In this document: one piece after another, positions 23,541 to 31,263 of the stretch
How the letters are laid out: every line of letters begins with the position of its first letter
Position numbering within the stretch: the first letter of the stretch is position 1
Assembly: GCA_041658405.1 (NCBI GenBank)
Contig: JBBAAG010000032.1
Coordinates: 1-31,775, forward strand
Length of the DNA stretch: 31,775 bases
Source of the DNA: Elusimicrobiota bacterium
Lineage (GTDB): Bacteria > Elusimicrobiota > UBA5214 > JBBAAG01
Direction: 5' to 3'
The notes under the pieces: model-generated
Database searches by the model: none
Told to the model about the DNA's origin: nothing
Seen by the model: the letters and a program-made list of their open reading frames with translations, nothing else
Position numbers and translations under genes: made by a program

Positions 23541-24030
23541 TAACAAAAAAGTTTTTTGTTCATCTTCTGCTGGTGTAACCGAAAAAATAGCGGTAGTACT
23601 ATCTAAAGTGTTGCCAAAAAAGGGTAATGTCGTAATCCTTTTTTTTGGGGGGTTGGGGTATGGCAAGACAACGTTTATCCGGGGATTAGTGAAAGGTTTG
23701 GGGTTAAACTCCGGGGTTGCAAGCCCGACCTTCAAGCTTGTTAATGTATACAAAACCCGCTGCAGGATAGTATACCACCTTGACCTCTATAGGCTTACCA
23801 CAGTGGATGATGTTTTGTCAGTAGGGTATGAAGATATTATTACATCCCCGCATGTTGTTGCTATTGAATGGGCGGAAAAGTTTGAGGATATTTATCCGAA
23901 GGAACGTATTGAAGTGCGGTTGATGTATGTATCGCCGGAACAAAGAAAAGTTGTGGTAAAAACCTGTGGGCTGATGTATAACGGGTTACTGACAAAGCTT
24001 ACCTCTAAACTGGAAGTTGGGAAAGTATGA
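23509..24030 (+). CDS. tsaE: tRNA t6A biosynthesis ATPase TsaE
   Basis: 173 residues from ATG 23509. TsaE is the ATPase of the TsaB-TsaD-TsaE complex that makes t6A37 in ANN-decoding tRNAs. Walker A is GGLGYGKTT at 47-55, where GDLGAGKT is usual. SPTFKLVNVY, HLDLYRL and AIEWAEKF follow in family order. The protein has a basic N-terminal extension (about 1-18) and a somewhat long C-terminus. A TTG start at 23488 is possible; the ATG has AAGG four bases upstream and is preferred. It overlaps both thiL and tsaB. Confidence 0.92.
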   Translation: MGTKRLIRKSSNKKVFCSSSAGVTEKIAVVLSKVLPKKGNVVILFFGGLGYGKTTFIRGLVKGLGLNSGVASPTFKLVNVYKTRCRIVYHLDLYRLTTVDDVLSVGYEDIITSPHVVAIEWAEKFEDIYPKERIEVRLMYVSPEQRKVVVKTCGLMYNGLLTKLTSKLEVGKV

Positions 24031-24764
24031 CAACAAATGTTGTGGTATTGGGGATAGAAACCGCGGGGAGTAACTGCGGGATTGCCGTAGTGAAAAACGG
24101 GAGTGTGCTAAAAAAAAGTAATATTTTTGCCGGGCAAAGTCATAGCGCTATTATTATTCCGCTTATCACCGGATTATTGAAGAAAACAAAGTTATCTTTA
24201 AGAAAGATTGATGTTATTGCTGTCGATGCAGGCCCGGGAAGTTTTACGGGTTTACGTATTGGCGTTTCTATTGCGCGTATGCTTGCGCAGGGTATCGGTG
24301 CTCGTGCTGTGGGAGTAGGATCGCTTGATGCGTTGGCGTATGAACAACAACAGCGTGGGGACTGTACCACATATATTTGCGTACCTGTGATTAACAGTAT
24401 ACGCTGTGATGTATACTACAAAACGTGTATTCTCCGGAAGGGTAAGGCCGCTAAAGTATCAAGAATTAAATTACAGGATATTAACCTTGCATGTGAAGAT
24501 ATTATTAGAAGCTGTAATGCATCAGGGATAAAGAAGGTTGTGTTTACCGGTCCCGGGGTGGGGAAGTATGAGGATATTATCCGTAACAATATGAAAGCGT
24601 TGGATGTTGAACTTCACCCATGCGGGTATCCCCGTGCGGAAAGTGTTGCGGTTATCGGCAGCCGGTATGTTTTTACATATAAAAATGGTTTTGGGTATAC
24701 CGCACTGAAACCTGTATATATTCAACAACCCGTAGCGGTCGAGAGGTTGAAAAAGTTACTTTGA
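24027..24764 (+). CDS. tsaB: tRNA t6A biosynthesis protein TsaB
   Basis: 245 residues. TsaB scaffolds TsaD in the t6A-forming complex and has an ASKHA-type fold. VLGIETAGSNCGIAV opens the protein, then QSHSAIIIPLI, AVDAGPGSFTGLRIGVS and the LDALAYE region, all characteristic. The first ATG overlaps the tsaE stop (ATGA). TsaD and TsaC are not in this window. The C-terminal half is less conserved, as usual. Confidence 0.93.
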   Translation: MTTNVVVLGIETAGSNCGIAVVKNGSVLKKSNIFAGQSHSAIIIPLITGLLKKTKLSLRKIDVIAVDAGPGSFTGLRIGVSIARMLAQGIGARAVGVGSLDALAYEQQQRGDCTTYICVPVINSIRCDVYYKTCILRKGKAAKVSRIKLQDINLACEDIIRSCNASGIKKVVFTGPGVGKYEDIIRNNMKALDVELHPCGYPRAESVAVIGSRYVFTYKNGFGYTALKPVYIQQPVAVERLKKLL

Positions 24765-24805
24765 GGAATAACGATGAGGTTATACGCTTATCCATAGAGG
24801 AAGAG

Positions 24806-25255
24806 TTGGTTTTCCGTAGGATGGAATTACGGGATATCGACGAGGTTGCGGTGATTGAAAGCGCGTCGTTTACCAGCCCGTGGACCCGCGGGATGTTTGA
24901 GTCTGAACTCGGGATCGGGTATTCTTATTTCTATGTCGGTATTTTACGGGTTAGCGGAATTGAACGTATCGATGTGGTGGGTTATACCGGTTTTTGGGCG
25001 GTGGTTAATGAAGGGCATATCCTTAATTTTGCGGTACACCCGCAGTACCGCCGGCGCCGTATCGGGGTTAATATGATAAACTATACGCTCACCCGTATGC
25101 GCGGGTTGGGGTTGAATGTTGCGTATCTTGAAGTACGGGAAGGTAATACTGCAGCAAAGGTGCTATATCAAATTGCGGGATTTATTGTTACGGGCTTACG
25201 TAAAAGTTATTATAGCGACGGTGAGAATGCTGTTGTTATGAAGAAGGAGTTGTAG
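24806..25255 (+). CDS. rimI: Ribosomal-protein-alanine N-acetyltransferase RimI
   Basis: 149 residues from TTG 24806, the usual RimI length. GNAT features are HPQYRRRRIGVNMI for acetyl-CoA and LEVREGNTAAKVLYQIAGF, followed by RKSYYSDGENAVVM, the strand typical of RimI. In model bacteria RimI acetylates the N-terminus of ribosomal protein S18. The start is uncertain: TTG 24806 has AGAGGAAG (24796-24803) just before it and puts VFRRMELRD at the N-terminus. A TTG at 24761 overlapping the tsaB stop would add 15 residues. The stop codon overlaps the next gene's GTG by one base. Confidence 0.88.
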   Translation: MVFRRMELRDIDEVAVIESASFTSPWTRGMFESELGIGYSYFYVGILRVSGIERIDVVGYTGFWAVVNEGHILNFAVHPQYRRRRIGVNMINYTLTRMRGLGLNVAYLEVREGNTAAKVLYQIAGFIVTGLRKSYYSDGENAVVMKKEL

Positions 25256-27495
25256 TGCTAATATTGTTTTTGGTAGTAGTATTGCTGAGCGTACCTTCGG
25301 TAAGCGCTGTGGGTGCGGTGGCGCCACAGCAAGCTAAAAATGTAAGTATTGCCGTAAAAGGTAATGTCGCGTATGTTCATTACCTCCAGGGTGTGTTATC
25401 CCAAAATTCAGGGAAAGTTGAAGGCGCAATTTCTGCGTTCAAGAAAGCTGCGGAGCTTGATCCTGAGAATGCGTTTTTGCGGGTTGAACTTCTGCGTACA
25501 TACATTGCATTAGGGCGGATGGATGAAGCTATACGTGAAGGTGAAAGTGCGATACGGGAAATACCCGGGAATCCCGGGATTATGTCCATTCTTGCGGAAG
25601 CGTATTTTTACCGCGGGGATTATGCTAATGCACTAACAATGTTTGATGAAGTTATAAAGCTTGATCCTGGGAATGCTGAGGCTGTGATGTACCTCGCGAT
25701 GTTGGAACTCGAAAAAAAGCCGCAGCGGGCGGTGGAGTTGTATAAACAGTATTTAGCGTCTAACCCCGAGGATGTTGAGGTCCTGCAAAAACTTGTTGAT
25801 GCGTACCGCCGGGTGGGTAAAGTTGAGGAGTTGCTCTCAGTATGCGACAGAATACTGGAGTTAACAAATATGCCGAATATCTTGGAATTTGTCTTTCTCA
25901 CAAGAGCTGAAGTATACGAAAAAACTAAGCAATGGGATAAAAGCGTGGAGTCATACGTAAACGCAATTATGCTGGGAGAACGGTATGGTTCTGCTGTTAA
26001 TGAAGTGGTATACGCAAAACTTGGTGTGTTGTATTATGATCTAAAAAAACGGGAAGATGCAAAAGCTGTATTTGAGAAACTACTGGCGCATGCTCCGGAG
26101 AATAAGTATGCGCTGACATACCTCGCGTTATTGGCGGAGGAAGAAAAAAAAATTGATATTGCAGCCGGGTATTTTGAAAAACTTGTACGTTCAACCAAAA
26201 ATGCTGACCCCAAAAATGTTTTTCATCTCGCATACCTCTATGGGCGGTTAGGGAAAAACAATCAGGCTGTTGAGATGTTGAGGGAAGCGGTACGGCTTGA
26301 CCCGAACTCACCGGATTATCATTATTTTCTTGGGGTGGGGTATATTGACGAAAAAAAATTATCCGCTGCGGAGCACGAACTACGCCGTGCGGTGGAACTC
26401 CAGCCGGAGTATCATGAAGCGTATTTCCGGTTAGGCGTAGTGTATGACCAGCAAAAAAAGTTTGATAAATTTGAGAAGTGTATGCAAAAAGTTGTGGAAC
26501 TTAATCCCGGGAACGCGTCGGCATTGAATTATCTTGCATACACATACGCTGACCGTAATATCAAACTAGAGAAAGCGTTGGAATTAGTGAATAAAGCGTT
26601 GGTTCTGGAGCCCGGGATCGGGGCGTATATAGATACCCTGGGCTGGGTGTATTTCCGGATGGGCCGTAAGGAAGATGCTTTACGTGAACTTTTACTTTCG
26701 GCGGAGAAAGAAAAGGATTTTACTGTTTACGGGCATATAGGCGATGTTTATTATTCTATGAATCAGTACGAATCAGCGTATGAGTGGTGGCAGAAAGCTG
26801 TATCCTGTGCGCCGGAGAAAGATAAAGGGTTATTCACAGGAAAAATTGAGGGTGCGGGTAACCGTATCTCCCCGGGGACCGCGGTAAGGAAGTTGTTAAA
26901 ACGTTATGAGTCTAACCAAAAAACGTATATCGCACTCAATGGTACCGTTAAAATCCATGGCCTTCCTTCAGGTGAGGTTTCTGCAGTATTCAATTTTTGT
27001 ACTCCACGGAATTTTAGGGTTGATATCCTGGGATTCATGAGTATCTCCCGGGGTGTGGTGGTGTATCGTGATGGGATAATTGATGCGTACCCGGGTGCGG
27101 TTAATGCCGTGGCTAGCCTCCCGGAAGAACAGATGGGTGCGTTGCTGAAAACCATTACCTCCTGGCTTAACGGTGATATCGCGGGTAGGTACGATAATCC
27201 TGGGTATGGGGTTAAGGATAATAAAACGGTGTACACCATAGGTGATAGCGGGCAGTATGCAGTACTTGCGAAGGCCGGCGGGTTAATGCATGAGTGCGTG
27301 TATACCGACGAGCTTTATGGTGCGGTTAGGATAATGTTTTCTGGGTATGAGTATTACGAAGGTGTATGGCTGCCGTCAAAGGTGTTCATCGAATTAAAGA
27401 AGTATAATTTAAGGTTCACACTGTCCTTCGGGTCGTACGTCATCAACCAAAAAAGGGATGATAAAATGTTTTTACTTGATAACTACAAAAAGTAA
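25255..27495 (+). CDS. Exported TPR protein fused to a LolB-like domain
   Basis: 746 residues from GTG 25255 (AAGGAG five bases upstream). A signal peptide covers about 1-19, without a lipobox Cys. About fourteen TPR units run from roughly residue 38 to 520, with ends such as AAELDPEN, VIKLDPGN, AVRLDPNS and VVELNPGN. The last 190 residues (from about 560) form a LolA/LolB/DUF4292-like beta domain: ALNGTVKIHG, then FRVDILGFMS, and LPSKVFIELKKYN near the end. LolB receives lipoproteins at the outer membrane, so this is probably periplasmic and linked to envelope lipid or lipoprotein traffic. It directly precedes ispE, the place of lolB in many Gram-negatives. Confidence 0.8.
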   Translation: MLILFLVVVLLSVPSVSAVGAVAPQQAKNVSIAVKGNVAYVHYLQGVLSQNSGKVEGAISAFKKAAELDPENAFLRVELLRTYIALGRMDEAIREGESAIREIPGNPGIMSILAEAYFYRGDYANALTMFDEVIKLDPGNAEAVMYLAMLELEKKPQRAVELYKQYLASNPEDVEVLQKLVDAYRRVGKVEELLSVCDRILELTNMPNILEFVFLTRAEVYEKTKQWDKSVESYVNAIMLGERYGSAVNEVVYAKLGVLYYDLKKREDAKAVFEKLLAHAPENKYALTYLALLAEEEKKIDIAAGYFEKLVRSTKNADPKNVFHLAYLYGRLGKNNQAVEMLREAVRLDPNSPDYHYFLGVGYIDEKKLSAAEHELRRAVELQPEYHEAYFRLGVVYDQQKKFDKFEKCMQKVVELNPGNASALNYLAYTYADRNIKLEKALELVNKALVLEPGIGAYIDTLGWVYFRMGRKEDALRELLLSAEKEKDFTVYGHIGDVYYSMNQYESAYEWWQKAVSCAPEKDKGLFTGKIEGAGNRISPGTAVRKLLKRYESNQKTYIALNGTVKIHGLPSGEVSAVFNFCTPRNFRVDILGFMSISRGVVVYRDGIIDAYPGAVNAVASLPEEQMGALLKTITSWLNGDIAGRYDNPGYGVKDNKTVYTIGDSGQYAVLAKAGGLMHECVYTDELYGAVRIMFSGYEYYEGVWLPSKVFIELKKYNLRFTLSFGSYVINQKRDDKMFLLDNYKK

Positions 27496-27499
27496 GGTA

Positions 27500-28423
27500 A
27501 TGAAAAAAATTGTTATCCGTGCTAATGCTAAGATAAATCTTTATTTTAATATTCTTTCCAAACTAAAAAACGGGTATCACGTAGTTGAAACTTTAATGCA
27601 AAACATCGGGTTATACGATACCGTGGAACTTAGTGTATTAAAAAAACAAGGGAAGGTTATCACTCTTGTTTGTAAAGGCGTGGAGATCGGTGTGGGGAAA
27701 GAAAAAAATATTGCTTACCGCGCAGCGATGGCGGTCTTGGCTGAGAATAAATGCGGTACCGGTATAAAAGTGGTGTTAACCAAAAGGATTCCAACCGGTG
27801 CGGGGCTCGGGGGCGGGTCTTCCGACGCTGCGGCGGTGATCACGGGGTTGAACCGTTTACTGGGCTTACGGATGAGTGTAAAAAAAATGCGGAGGTTAGC
27901 CGCTACGCTTGGCGCGGATGTGCCGTTTTTTATACCCGGTGGATGCGCAAAGGCGGAAGGTATCGGCGAAAAACTTGAAATACTTGATATTAAGCTAAAA
28001 AAACATCTTTTGCTTATACATCCCGGGATTAATTCTAATACTAAAGACGCTTATGGCGCGTATGATAGCTTTATTGCGGAGCAAAAACAACGTGGAAAGT
28101 TGACAAAAAAATATGGAAAAGGTAGAATAAATGATATAGTTGCGCATGTCAAAAATAAAGGCATCAGCGCTGATGTTCTTTACAATTGTTTAGAACCAAC
28201 AGTGTTCAATCGCTACCCCGAGGTGTGTACTGTGAAGGAAACGTTAGTTTCCGCCGGGCTGGATACCGTGCTAATGACGGGTTCAGGGTCGGCGGTGTAC
28301 GCGTTTCTCCCAAACAGGGCAGCAGGAGTTAAGTTGAAGAAATACGTCAACGGCAAATTTCCGCGTTGGCGTGTTTGGGTAACATCTACAACACCCGGCG
28401 GTGCGGTTGTTTTGAATAAATAA
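27500..28423 (+). CDS. ispE: 4-diphosphocytidyl-2-C-methyl-D-erythritol kinase
   Basis: 307 residues. IspE phosphorylates CDP-ME in the MEP route to isoprenoids. IRANAKINLYFNIL and GYHVVETLMQNI open the protein, the ATP loop is GAGLGGGSSDAAAV, and TGSGSAVYAFL is the third GHMP motif. Its start is ATG 27500, five bases after the upstream stop; a TTG-start extension from 27458 overlaps the upstream gene and has no conserved residues. A short AAGG two bases before the ATG is a poor site. spoVG follows 57 bases later. Confidence 0.94.
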   Translation: MKKIVIRANAKINLYFNILSKLKNGYHVVETLMQNIGLYDTVELSVLKKQGKVITLVCKGVEIGVGKEKNIAYRAAMAVLAENKCGTGIKVVLTKRIPTGAGLGGGSSDAAAVITGLNRLLGLRMSVKKMRRLAATLGADVPFFIPGGCAKAEGIGEKLEILDIKLKKHLLLIHPGINSNTKDAYGAYDSFIAEQKQRGKLTKKYGKGRINDIVAHVKNKGISADVLYNCLEPTVFNRYPEVCTVKETLVSAGLDTVLMTGSGSAVYAFLPNRAAGVKLKKYVNGKFPRWRVWVTSTTPGGAVVLNK

Positions 28424-28480
28424 GACGTTTGCTACCTACTCTGTGTATGTACAAGCATTATGAATTAAGGAGGCTATCAG

Positions 28481-28801
28481 ATGGAAATTACAGAAGTACG
28501 CGTAGTGCCAAGGAATGAAGAAAAACTTAAGGCATTTGTAACAATAACATTTGACAACGTATTCGTTATACGTGACGTAAAAGTTGTCCAGGGAAATAAA
28601 GGGCTTATCGTGTGTATGCCCGCGAAAAAACGGAATGACGGTACTTACCAGGATGTTGCGCATCCTATTACTCAGGATATGCGGGATACTATCACACAGC
28701 GTATTCTAAAAGAGTATGAAGAAGCTCTTAAGGATTTTGATAATATAGGTAACCGTATACCGCCGGAACCTAAACTTGACGATAAACAGCCAAAAGTGTA
28801 A
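28481..28801 (+). CDS. spoVG: SpoVG-family RNA/DNA-binding regulator
   Basis: 106 residues, slightly longer than the 84-97 usual. MEITEVRVVP, LKAFVTITFDNVFVIRDVKV and VCMPAKKRNDG, then DVAHPIT, give the full SpoVG signature. The family binds RNA and DNA and affects division, sporulation or virulence genes in Firmicutes and spirochaetes. A strong AAGGAGG (28467-28473) lies seven bases before the ATG, the best ribosome site in the window. It follows ispE as in Bacillus (ispE-purR-ridA-spoVG). It converges on the propeller gene with a 20-base gap. Confidence 0.95.
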   Translation: MEITEVRVVPRNEEKLKAFVTITFDNVFVIRDVKVVQGNKGLIVCMPAKKRNDGTYQDVAHPITQDMRDTITQRILKEYEEALKDFDNIGNRIPPEPKLDDKQPKV

Positions 28802-28821
28802 CCAAAACAAAACTTTTATTG

Positions 28822-31149
28822 CTAAGTGATTTTATAGCCTATTTTTTTATGCACGCCATCAAGGTAGTTACGCCTGAATAGATGGAACAATCCTGATTCA
28901 CCGGATACCAGTAGGTCAATCTTTCCGCTTTTGTCCCAGTCAACCGGGAAAGGAGTTGATACATGGTGCCCTATAGATATTGGCTTATCCTCAATTTTGA
29001 ACCTGACAGGCTGTAAAAAAGCTGGGTTATTATTAGTCCCAACATTTTCTAGATATAGTATATGGTCGCAGGTGCTGAGAAAAATGTCGTAGCTACCGTT
29101 CCCTTTCCAATCGGCTGCATTGAAGTACTTGGTATATCTGTGCCACACTTTTGGTACCACAGGGCCGCCATCCCGGTATTCAAACGGTATGCCTGCCGCC
29201 AACCTCAGTTCCCCGGTTTTTTCATCCCTGTAGTGTTTGAAAAGATACAGTCCGTTTTCCTCGCCGTCATGCCCGATTATGTCGGGAAGTCCGTCACCGT
29301 TCCAGTCGATAACGGCAGGTTTGTTCCTGTGCTTTGCCACTGTCTTTCCATCGTCCGCCTTTATCTCGACAGGTTTCTCGAGTATTGGCTTTCCCGATGT
29401 CCCTCTGTTTTTATAAAAATAAAATCTTTGGCCAATAATTACAAGCAGGTCAAGTATACCGTCAGCATCCCAGTCAATGTACATCGGCGCGGTCTGTCCT
29501 ATATTCGCTTCCATAAACGAACCCGGATCGTCAAACGGACCATTCAGAAGTTCTATGGGCCTGCCGCCCTGCTCCAAAACTTCAAAATCTTTGAAAACCG
29601 GATACTTTTGTGTTCCTGTATTCTCAGACCTTGTAATAAATCCGGTCTCACAGCCCGTGATAATGTCCCAGTCGCCATCTTCGTCCCAATCACATAGTGA
29701 ACCCTGTGCAAAACCTGAATATGAATTCATATAGGTGTTACGCTGCATTATGAAACCCTTATCCGTATAAAGCGGAAGGCCGTTGTCGTCATATCCATCA
29801 AACCTGTAATACTTGATCTTACTGCCGGAGCTGCCGTGGCTTACCAGAAGCCCCTTGAAAGCAGGAGTATTGACATCCCTGAAGTAGAGCGAACTCCGGT
29901 CGGCGATGTTTTGTAGCTTCCCACAGGGCTCAAAAACCGTACGCGATTTATCTCCCGTATTTCTGTAATACTCAATTCCTGCAAACCCCTTATGGAATTC
30001 GTCTGAGCCGCGCATCACCAGTAAATCCGGCCCGTTGCTGTTTCTATTATGTTTTACTACATCAAAACTTGAGACAGAATAACTGCTGATATTCATACCA
30101 TCACCTGTCGTAAGGACAACAGGATCCTTAAATTCCGGGTACGCATTATCCTGTGATACGTTTTCCATAAGAACTATCTTGTTTTTATAATACCATCTTG
30201 GCCATTGCGCGCTTTCCTTTTCCTGCGCGCTAGCTTTAAACCACAGAGGATCATCCTTGTTCACGTAAGTTTTTTCGGTACCTATGTAACCGATTAACAA
30301 ACTTTTTCTCCCATCGCCAAACCAGTCCACCACTTTCATACAGGTACATAAACCTTTGGGAGGAAGTACTTCGAGCGTATGTTTCAATTCGAGCAGCGGC
30401 AACCCGGCCCCATCCTTTTTACCGGTGTTTATGTACACATACACGGCATTCTGGCGTTCAGCGTTGCTATAAGGGTATACTAGCATATCCTGTAGCCCAT
30501 CCCCATTCCAATCACAGATTTCAATATCGATTCCGCATTTTAAATACTCATACTTATTCCCGTTTATGCCTTTCAGAGGTATACCATCACCAAAAAGCGG
30601 GTTAACGTTCGTGCCTTCATTCCTGAAAAATCTTACCGGGAACCATGGGCTTCCCAGTGTATGAGAATACATCTGAGGAGTCACGATATCAATCATACCG
30701 TCACCGTCCCAGTCAATAGCGATGGGGTTAGAATGCATCCCTACATGAAGCGCATGAGGTTTACCGTCATTAAACCGGAGGCAGTCGCCGTTGCCGATAA
30801 GGCCAATATAATCGTGTGGTTTAAACGGGCCGTTTTCTTTTGTGTCATAGAAAATAACATAATTCTTTTCTGCGGTGTCTTCAATCAACCAGTTTACCCT
30901 ACCTTTGTTTTCAGTGAGAAAACTGTCTGAAAGGTTGAAGTGTACATCCTTTAGTTCACCGGTGATACTGTCAACCTTTTTTACAATCACAGAAAACCTG
31001 TCAAAGGTTCCTTTAATATTTTTATCCTTCAGCAGTTGATCAAAGTTTATATCCACGCCATACGGTACGTTACGGTAACGCTCGGAAACGCTAAGCTCAA
31101 TACTAAAACTATAATGCCTGGTCATATTATTAAACCGTGTTTGATTCAT
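28822..31149 (-). CDS. FG-GAP/VCBS beta-propeller protein without a signal peptide
   Basis: 775 residues. The first 120 residues form a beta domain (FNLSDSFL, GRVNWLIE, YVIFYDT). Then eight blade signatures of the calcium-binding type follow: IDWDGDGMIDIV (145), CDWNGDGLQDML (212), VDWFGDGRKSLL (274), and later CDWDEDGDWDII, IDWDADGILDLL, IDWNGDGLPDII, ADWKGNGSYDIF and VDWDKSGKIDLL. Such propellers bind sugars or proteins, often outside the cell. Here there is no signal peptide, and an in-frame TGA three codons before the ATG rules out a longer N-terminus. No Shine-Dalgarno is present. Glycine and leucine codons look more mixed than in neighbouring genes, by eye only. The function is unknown. 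Confidence 0.9.
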   Translation of the reverse strand: MNQTRFNNMTRHYSFSIELSVSERYRNVPYGVDINFDQLLKDKNIKGTFDRFSVIVKKVDSITGELKDVHFNLSDSFLTENKGRVNWLIEDTAEKNYVIFYDTKENGPFKPHDYIGLIGNGDCLRFNDGKPHALHVGMHSNPIAIDWDGDGMIDIVTPQMYSHTLGSPWFPVRFFRNEGTNVNPLFGDGIPLKGINGNKYEYLKCGIDIEICDWNGDGLQDMLVYPYSNAERQNAVYVYINTGKKDGAGLPLLELKHTLEVLPPKGLCTCMKVVDWFGDGRKSLLIGYIGTEKTYVNKDDPLWFKASAQEKESAQWPRWYYKNKIVLMENVSQDNAYPEFKDPVVLTTGDGMNISSYSVSSFDVVKHNRNSNGPDLLVMRGSDEFHKGFAGIEYYRNTGDKSRTVFEPCGKLQNIADRSSLYFRDVNTPAFKGLLVSHGSSGSKIKYYRFDGYDDNGLPLYTDKGFIMQRNTYMNSYSGFAQGSLCDWDEDGDWDIITGCETGFITRSENTGTQKYPVFKDFEVLEQGGRPIELLNGPFDDPGSFMEANIGQTAPMYIDWDADGILDLLVIIGQRFYFYKNRGTSGKPILEKPVEIKADDGKTVAKHRNKPAVIDWNGDGLPDIIGHDGEENGLYLFKHYRDEKTGELRLAAGIPFEYRDGGPVVPKVWHRYTKYFNAADWKGNGSYDIFLSTCDHILYLENVGTNNNPAFLQPVRFKIEDKPISIGHHVSTPFPVDWDKSGKIDLLVSGESGLFHLFRRNYLDGVHKKIGYKIT

Positions 31150-31158
31150 AATTGTTCA

Positions 31159-31188
31159 ATCATACATGAGTACCGGGGTGAGTGTCAA
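31159..31188 (-). promoter_or_regulatory. Promoter of the propeller gene, leaderless arrangement
   Basis: On the minus strand, TTGACA (31183-31188), an 18-base spacer and TATGAT (31159-31164) form a good sigma70 promoter. The -10 ends nine bases before the ATG at 31147-31149, so the transcript would start at or next to the start codon. No ribosome binding site is visible. Confidence 0.65.
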
Positions 31189-31200
31189 ATTCATGTAGAA

Positions 31201-31214
31201 AGTATTATAATACT
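31201..31214. repeat. Perfect palindrome in the divergent gap before the restriction-like gene
   Basis: AGTATTATAATACT is a perfect 14-base inverted repeat, placed 12 bases upstream of the minus-strand -35 and about 50 bases before the plus-strand ATG at 31264. It contains TATAAT. It could be a site for a dimeric regulator shared by both genes, or chance in AT-rich DNA. Confidence 0.4.
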
Positions 31215-31263
31215 AGTAATCATAACAGAAGAAGTATTTATAGGTTAATAGGTATAAACAATA

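Noticed and set aside
28792..28817. Possible terminator between spoVG and the propeller gene (AAAAGT ... ACTTTT)
   Set aside because: The stem is only six AT-rich pairs with a 14-base loop. It is too weak to call.
29062..29697. Plus-strand frame of about 210 codons inside the propeller gene
   Set aside because: It lies opposite repeated, well-formed propeller blades and has no recognisable domain; it is a shadow frame.
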